Shown in pieces: positions 59,670 to 64,000 of a DNA stretch of 64,000 nucleotides. Position 1 is the first letter of the stretch; each line of letters opens with the position of its first letter. Source of the stretch: Chlorophyllum brunneum (lineage: Eukaryota > Basidiomycota > Agaricomycetes > Agaricales > Agaricaceae); the NCBI GenBank assembly GCA_963576785.1, contig OY756141.1:1488001-1552000 (forward strand), given 5' to 3'. A program made the position numbers and the translations under genes. Below the pieces are notes generated by a model. That model was not told where the DNA came from. It made no database searches and saw only the letters and a list, made by a program, of their open reading frames with translations.

Positions 59670-59999
59670 AATCTCTGGGCATTTGTTGCAGTGGTGTAGA
59701 TTCTGATGGTCTTGTATATTAGTCACATATCTGCGGCATTCGTAGTGCAGCTGTAATATAACTTCCTCATAAACCACTGGAACTGGAGTTGGAAAAGGCT
59801 TGATGATGGAGGGCAACAACGGCAAACACGCTGCAGCTTGCCCCGCAACGGCCTCATTTACAACCGTGACGCTATTGCCCTCCTCGGCCTTACGTCTTAT
59901 TCCTACCTTCTTTAGATACTCTTTCGGATATTCAAGCCCTCATTTCAACAATTGGGACGCGTTCTTCGACCAAATCGACCTCATTGTTACGCCCTCAGC
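59670..59999. other. Intergenic: ELF1 3' flank and kinesin-1 promoter
   Basis: This 330-bp interval precedes the kinesin-1 ATG and is pyrimidine-rich near 59870-59960. I see no gene or repeat. Confidence 0.4.
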
Positions 60000-62900
60000 A
60001 TGGCGAGTTCGACCACCAACAATATCAAGGTCGTCTGTCGGTGGGTTTCTATGGTTCTGCCCCTGCCTCCCGCTCTCAAGCGGTTGATCCCAGATACCGA
60101 CCTGTGAATGCCATTGAAACTCGGGAAGGTGGCGAAGTCGTAGTGTCCTTCGATGACAACCTTCAGACCGTGCAAATGAAATCTGCTCAGCTCAGTACTG
60201 GGCCGGAGAAGGATGGATTCACCTTTGACAGGGTCTTCCCGATGGGAACCAAGCAACACGAGATCTTCGAGTATGGTGTCAAGGAGTGAGTCGTTTGATC
60301 CAGGAGGTTGCCTTTCTTCCTCTGATCAGTTGTCCCTTCCAGCATTGTTAAAGGTGCTTAATTAGCTACTTCAATATCTGCACTTCACTCACACAAATAC
60401 GTCTCTATACCAACTAACAAAAAATTACCCTTCCACCTACTCAACTAGATGTTCTTGGTGGATACAATGGGACGGTTTTTGCTTATGGGCAGACTGGAAG
60501 TGGGAAGACATTTACGATGATGGTGGGTCCTCCACCTTCAGGTCATTATACACTAATTCTATTGTTACTCCCCAGGGTGCTGATATAGACTCGGATGAGT
60601 TGAAGGGAATTATACCCCGAATTACCGAACAGATCTTCCAATCTATCGTGGAGAGTGACCCTCACCTCGAGTATCTCGTGAAGGTATCATACATGGAAAT
60701 TTACCTGGAGAAAGTTCGTGACTTGCTTGCACGTATGTAGCGTTCCACACGTCGCCTTGTGTCGATCTGACAGTCCATAGCCCAAAATGACAACCTCCAG
60801 GTGCACGAAGAAAAGTCAAGGGGTGTTTACGTCAAGAACCTGTCGGATTACTATGTCAGTAGCGCGAGGGAGGTGTACGAGATCATGAGGACAGGTGGTG
60901 CAGCAAGAGTGGTGACGTCCACAAGTGAGTCCTGTTTTTGAGGTCGGCCGAATACGTATATCATATTCTTCAGATATGAACGCGGAGTCGTCTCGTTCTC
61001 ACTCAATATTCTTGATCACTATTCAGCAACGCAACACGGAGACAGGAACACAGAAGACCGGTAACCTATACCTTGTTGATCTTGCAGGTTCGGAAAAGGT
61101 TGGAAAAACAGGGGCCTCAGGGCAGACCCTGGAAGAAGCGAAGAAGATCAACAAATCTCTCTCCGCCCTGGGCATGGTCATCAACGCACTGACAGAAAAG
61201 GTCAGCCATTCTAGAAACTTCACTTATACTTAATTTACTGACCCGTCTGCCACCAGGCCAAGCATATCCCTTACCGTGACTCAAAGCTCACTCGTATCCT
61301 TCAAGAATCACTCGGTGGTAACTCTCGGACGACTTTAATTATCAACTGTTCGCCGTCATCCTACAATGAAGCTGAAACACTTTCGACTCTGCGATTTGGT
61401 ATTCGTGCCAAGTCGATCAAGAATACTGCTCGTGTCAATGCAGAGCTATCGCCTTTGGAACTCAAGGGATTGCTGCAAAAGGCACAACTTTCGAACACTA
61501 GTTACCAGAAGCATATTGCTGCGTTAGAGGCAGAACTTGCCATCTGGCGTTCGGGTGGCCATGTCGATGAGTCAGAATGGGTATCATTCTCAAAGCCAAG
61601 CTCCGCACCACCAAAAAAGCAACCGACGTCGCCTACGCCATCCGTTTCAATCTCGAGCTCTCGTAGCATGACGCCAGTCAATCCTGCTATCGAGGGTTTA
61701 AGAGACTTGGAGAGTCGACCGCAAACGCCAACAGTTGTTGGTTTGGAGAAGGACGAGCGCGAGGAATTCTTGAGGCGGGAGAATGAGCTTAGCGACTCTT
61801 TGGCGGAGAAGGAGAGTGCTCTGGCCGCGGCAGATAAACTAATCAAGGAACTCAAGGAAGAGCTTGCATTCTTGAAGGAGCAGGAAGCATCCGTCAGCCA
61901 GGTAATGCCCCTACCCAGAATCACCAACCCATATAGCTGACGAGGGTGGACAGGAGAATAAGCAAATGTCTACAAGGCTCAATGAACTCAGGTTGCAAGC
62001 CGAACGTCTCGACTACGAGGCTAAAGAGGGCAACATCACTATCGAGACTCTGCGCGAGCAGAACAGCGATACGACCGTCGAGCTCGAGGCTCTCAAGAAA
62101 CAGATCGTTGAATTGAAACTGGCACAGAAGGACACTTCTGCAGATGACAAGGAGAAGCGTAAGCAAGAGAAGATGGCGCTGATGATGGCCAAGTTTGACA
62201 CGGTGGGTATTGCTTTCATGACTGTCTCGTAAGGGGTACTTCCGGGCTAACGCCCCGAGTAGCAAGGCGCCTTCTCCGAGAAGGACGAACAATTACGACA
62301 GCTTCTCATTAAACTTGATAATATGGATAATGAAGGATCTGGCGCTTTGTCCTCGGAAGATTTGACTGCCATTCGTCGCCAACTTGCAGAAGGGCAGACA
62401 GTACTGCGGGAGACTCTTGACAGACTTCGTCAAAGCCAAGAGGAGACTGAGATGGCCGTGAGAAGGAGAGACGAGTTGGATGCGCGGATTGCCCAGCTAG
62501 AGGTAGACTATGAGGAGCTACTCGGTAAGTCAGTGAGCTTCGTAATGTTCAAGTCTAATTGACTCTATCACCAACAGAGAAGACTATTCACGACGAAGAG
62601 TCTAGCGATGCCGAAACCATGCAGGATTTTAAGGTCTGTTCCTCAGCCATCTGGCCTAGGTTTAGGTTAAGCCTTATTCGCTGCAGAATAAACTTGAAGC
62701 TCAATATGCCGCTAAACGAGATGCCCATCTCGGTGAAGTCGCCGATCTCAAACAGCAGCTTGAGATTCGAAGCAATGAGATTCGCACTCTCAATAGTACT
62801 ATCGATAGTCTCAAGAGCGTAAATGAAGAGCTCAAGGTAAGGCTTCAATGATTAGCCTATGAATCAAACATAGATGAACAATCACAACAGCGCGCTTTCG

Positions 62901-63877
62901 CCGTTACATCCGCTGGCATTGAGGGTGGCAAGAATCTCGCTGAGAGCGCCCAAGATCTTGAACGGACAAGGAAGGCAATTAATGTCCAACTTGCGGAGTT
63001 TGATGGTGTCAAGAAATCTCTTATGCGCGATTTGCAAAACCGCTGCGAGAAAGTAGGTTGAATCGGTTCTCTACCGAGTCGGTCTCACAATGGATCCGTG
63101 TAACAGGTCGTGGAACTGGAGATTCAGCTTGACGAAATCAAGGAACAGTATAATAATGTAATTCGCAATAGTAACAGCAAGGCTCAGCAGAAGAAGATGG
63201 CATTCTTGGAACGCAACCTCGAGCAGCTTACTCTCGTTCAGAAACAGGTTTGAAGTGGCTCGATGTCAGTCTAACGCTTTACTTACGTTTTTCACAAAAG
63301 CTGGTGGACCAGAACTCGACGCTTAAGAAGGAAGCCGGCATCGCGGAGCGCAAATTACTTGCTCGTAACGAACGCATCCAAAACCTAGAAGCTCTTCTCC
63401 AGGATGCGGATCGTCGATTATCCGCGCAAAACCAGAAATTCGAGGTGCAACTTCAGGCAGTAAAAGAACGCTTGGACCAGGCTCGGGGTGCGTTTTGTGG
63501 ATTTTACTTGATTAGGAATTCCCAAACTGATAGATGCTCTACAGCTCAAAAGGTTCCTACGACGTCGCCGTTGGGCTTCGGTCGTATTGCAAAACCGTTG
63601 CGAGGCGGAGGTGGGGCAGCGCTGCCATCCACCATGACCCCTGGGCCCTCGGCTGGGCCCAGTCCCTTGGCTCGTGTGCAAAACGAAGAGGCTGGGTAAG
63701 TCCTTTAGCTACTCTGAGTGATATCTCTAACAGGGTTGTGCTGTTAATCTTCTGTTTGATCTAGTGGTATGTTGCCCTTTTCTGCATATTCGTTTATGGC
63801 TAGGCTGTGGTACTGATCCGATTGTTTGTTCTTCCCCAGCGAAACGAGCGTCTTGGTTCTTCAATTCTACACGGTAA
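60000..63877 (+). CDS. KHC: Kinesin-1 heavy chain (conventional kinesin, fungal type)
   Basis: The ATG at 60000 gives [14 protein letters not shown], joined across an intron to [20 protein letters not shown]. The motor contains [33 protein letters not shown] (P-loop), [13 protein letters not shown] (switch I), [20 protein letters not shown] (switch II) and [21 protein letters not shown] Ser/Pro linker ([19 protein letters not shown]) breaks the neck from a long coiled coil. The C-terminus after [10 protein letters not shown] is best read as [13 protein letters not shown], using a 2-nt exon (63765-63766) between GTAAGT..CTAG and GTATGT..CCAG introns. The KRASWFF ending is, as I recall, typical of fungal kinesin-1 tails. 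The dimer carries vesicles, microtubules and indirectly dynein toward plus ends; fungal members lack light chains. Confidence 0.93.
63765..63766 (+). other. Predicted 2-nucleotide coding exon in kinesin-1
   Basis: The exon TG lies between an acceptor ending GATCTAG and a donor GTATGT. Without it, the preceding exon (ending GCTGG at 63695) and the last exon (from 63840) do not join in the KRASWFF frame. Among the donors downstream of the CTAG acceptor that I checked, only the GTATGT one gives a length that keeps the frame. Confidence 0.45.
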
Positions 63878-64000
63878 ATCTGAATAGACTGTTGTCGTAT
63901 CACTTTCTTTTTTGCTTTCCCCTCTCATCTTACTCTTCTCACATACCCGGTTTGTATCTCGCATAGCATTTACTATCATTCTACTCCAGAATGCATTAAT

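Overview
This window is nuclear DNA from a filamentous basidiomycete, most likely Agaricomycotina; the class cannot be fixed from this sequence. The evidence is compact gene spacing, intron-rich genes with introns of about 48-70 bp and GT..AG ends, an alpha-1,3-glucan synthase with the fungal GH13 / transmembrane / GT5 / multi-membrane architecture, a SAM plus Ras-binding Ste11-type MAPKKK, and basidiomycete-style versions of TAF13, kinesin-1 and kinesin-5. I saw no transposon, rRNA, tRNA, CRISPR array or bacterial-type operon. Most open frames are single exons or antisense shadows, so gene limits were rebuilt by joining frames at GT..AG introns.

Layout. 1-1159: 3' end of an unrecognised gene, then COA8 (cytochrome oxidase assembly). 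1232-5763 (-): nucleoporin NUP133. 6024-6666 (-): intron-containing histone H2B. 6891-7933 (-): class I methyltransferase, divergent from sphingoid base kinase LCB4 (8194-10203 +). 10590-11642 (+): mitochondrial dehydratase HTD2. 11819-13179 (-): PRCC. 13521-21357 (-): AGS1, which shares a promoter containing a tandem repeat with STE11 (21654-25411 +). 25777-28136 (-): TRM1. 29239-29669 (-): a five-exon ATX1 copper chaperone whose exons are too short to show as an open frame. 30134-32824 (-): LAT-type amino acid transporter. 32926-33971 (-) MTR3 and 34033-35300 (+) NSRP1 lie 61 bp apart, head to head. 35406-36597 (-): basidiomycete kinase-like protein. 37163-37828 (+): RRM protein. 38163-39019 (-): TAF13. 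39087-40904 (-): DUF4211 protein. 41008-49043 (+): a very large unrecognised protein with two C1-type zinc fingers. 49099-49461 (-) DPM2, 49586-54337 (+) TRS120, 54496-55061 (-) VPS55. 55236-59068 (-) kinesin-5, 59215-59669 (+) ELF1, 60000-63877 (+) kinesin-1.

Most genes are single-copy housekeeping genes of different pathways. Local themes are: cell wall synthesis next to mating/stress signalling (AGS1/STE11, shared promoter), endomembrane traffic and glycosylation (DPM2, TRS120, VPS55), RNA metabolism (MTR3/NSRP1, RRM, TRM1, PRCC), and two mitotic/transport kinesins on either side of ELF1. The most unusual signals are very small coding exons: a predicted 2-nt exon in kinesin-1, an ATG-only exon in DPM2, a 6-nt first exon in ATX1, and 8- and 11-nt terminal exons in PRCC and AGS1. 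Also notable are the 3 x 31-32 bp repeat in the AGS1/STE11 promoter and the undescribed tandem-C1 giant.
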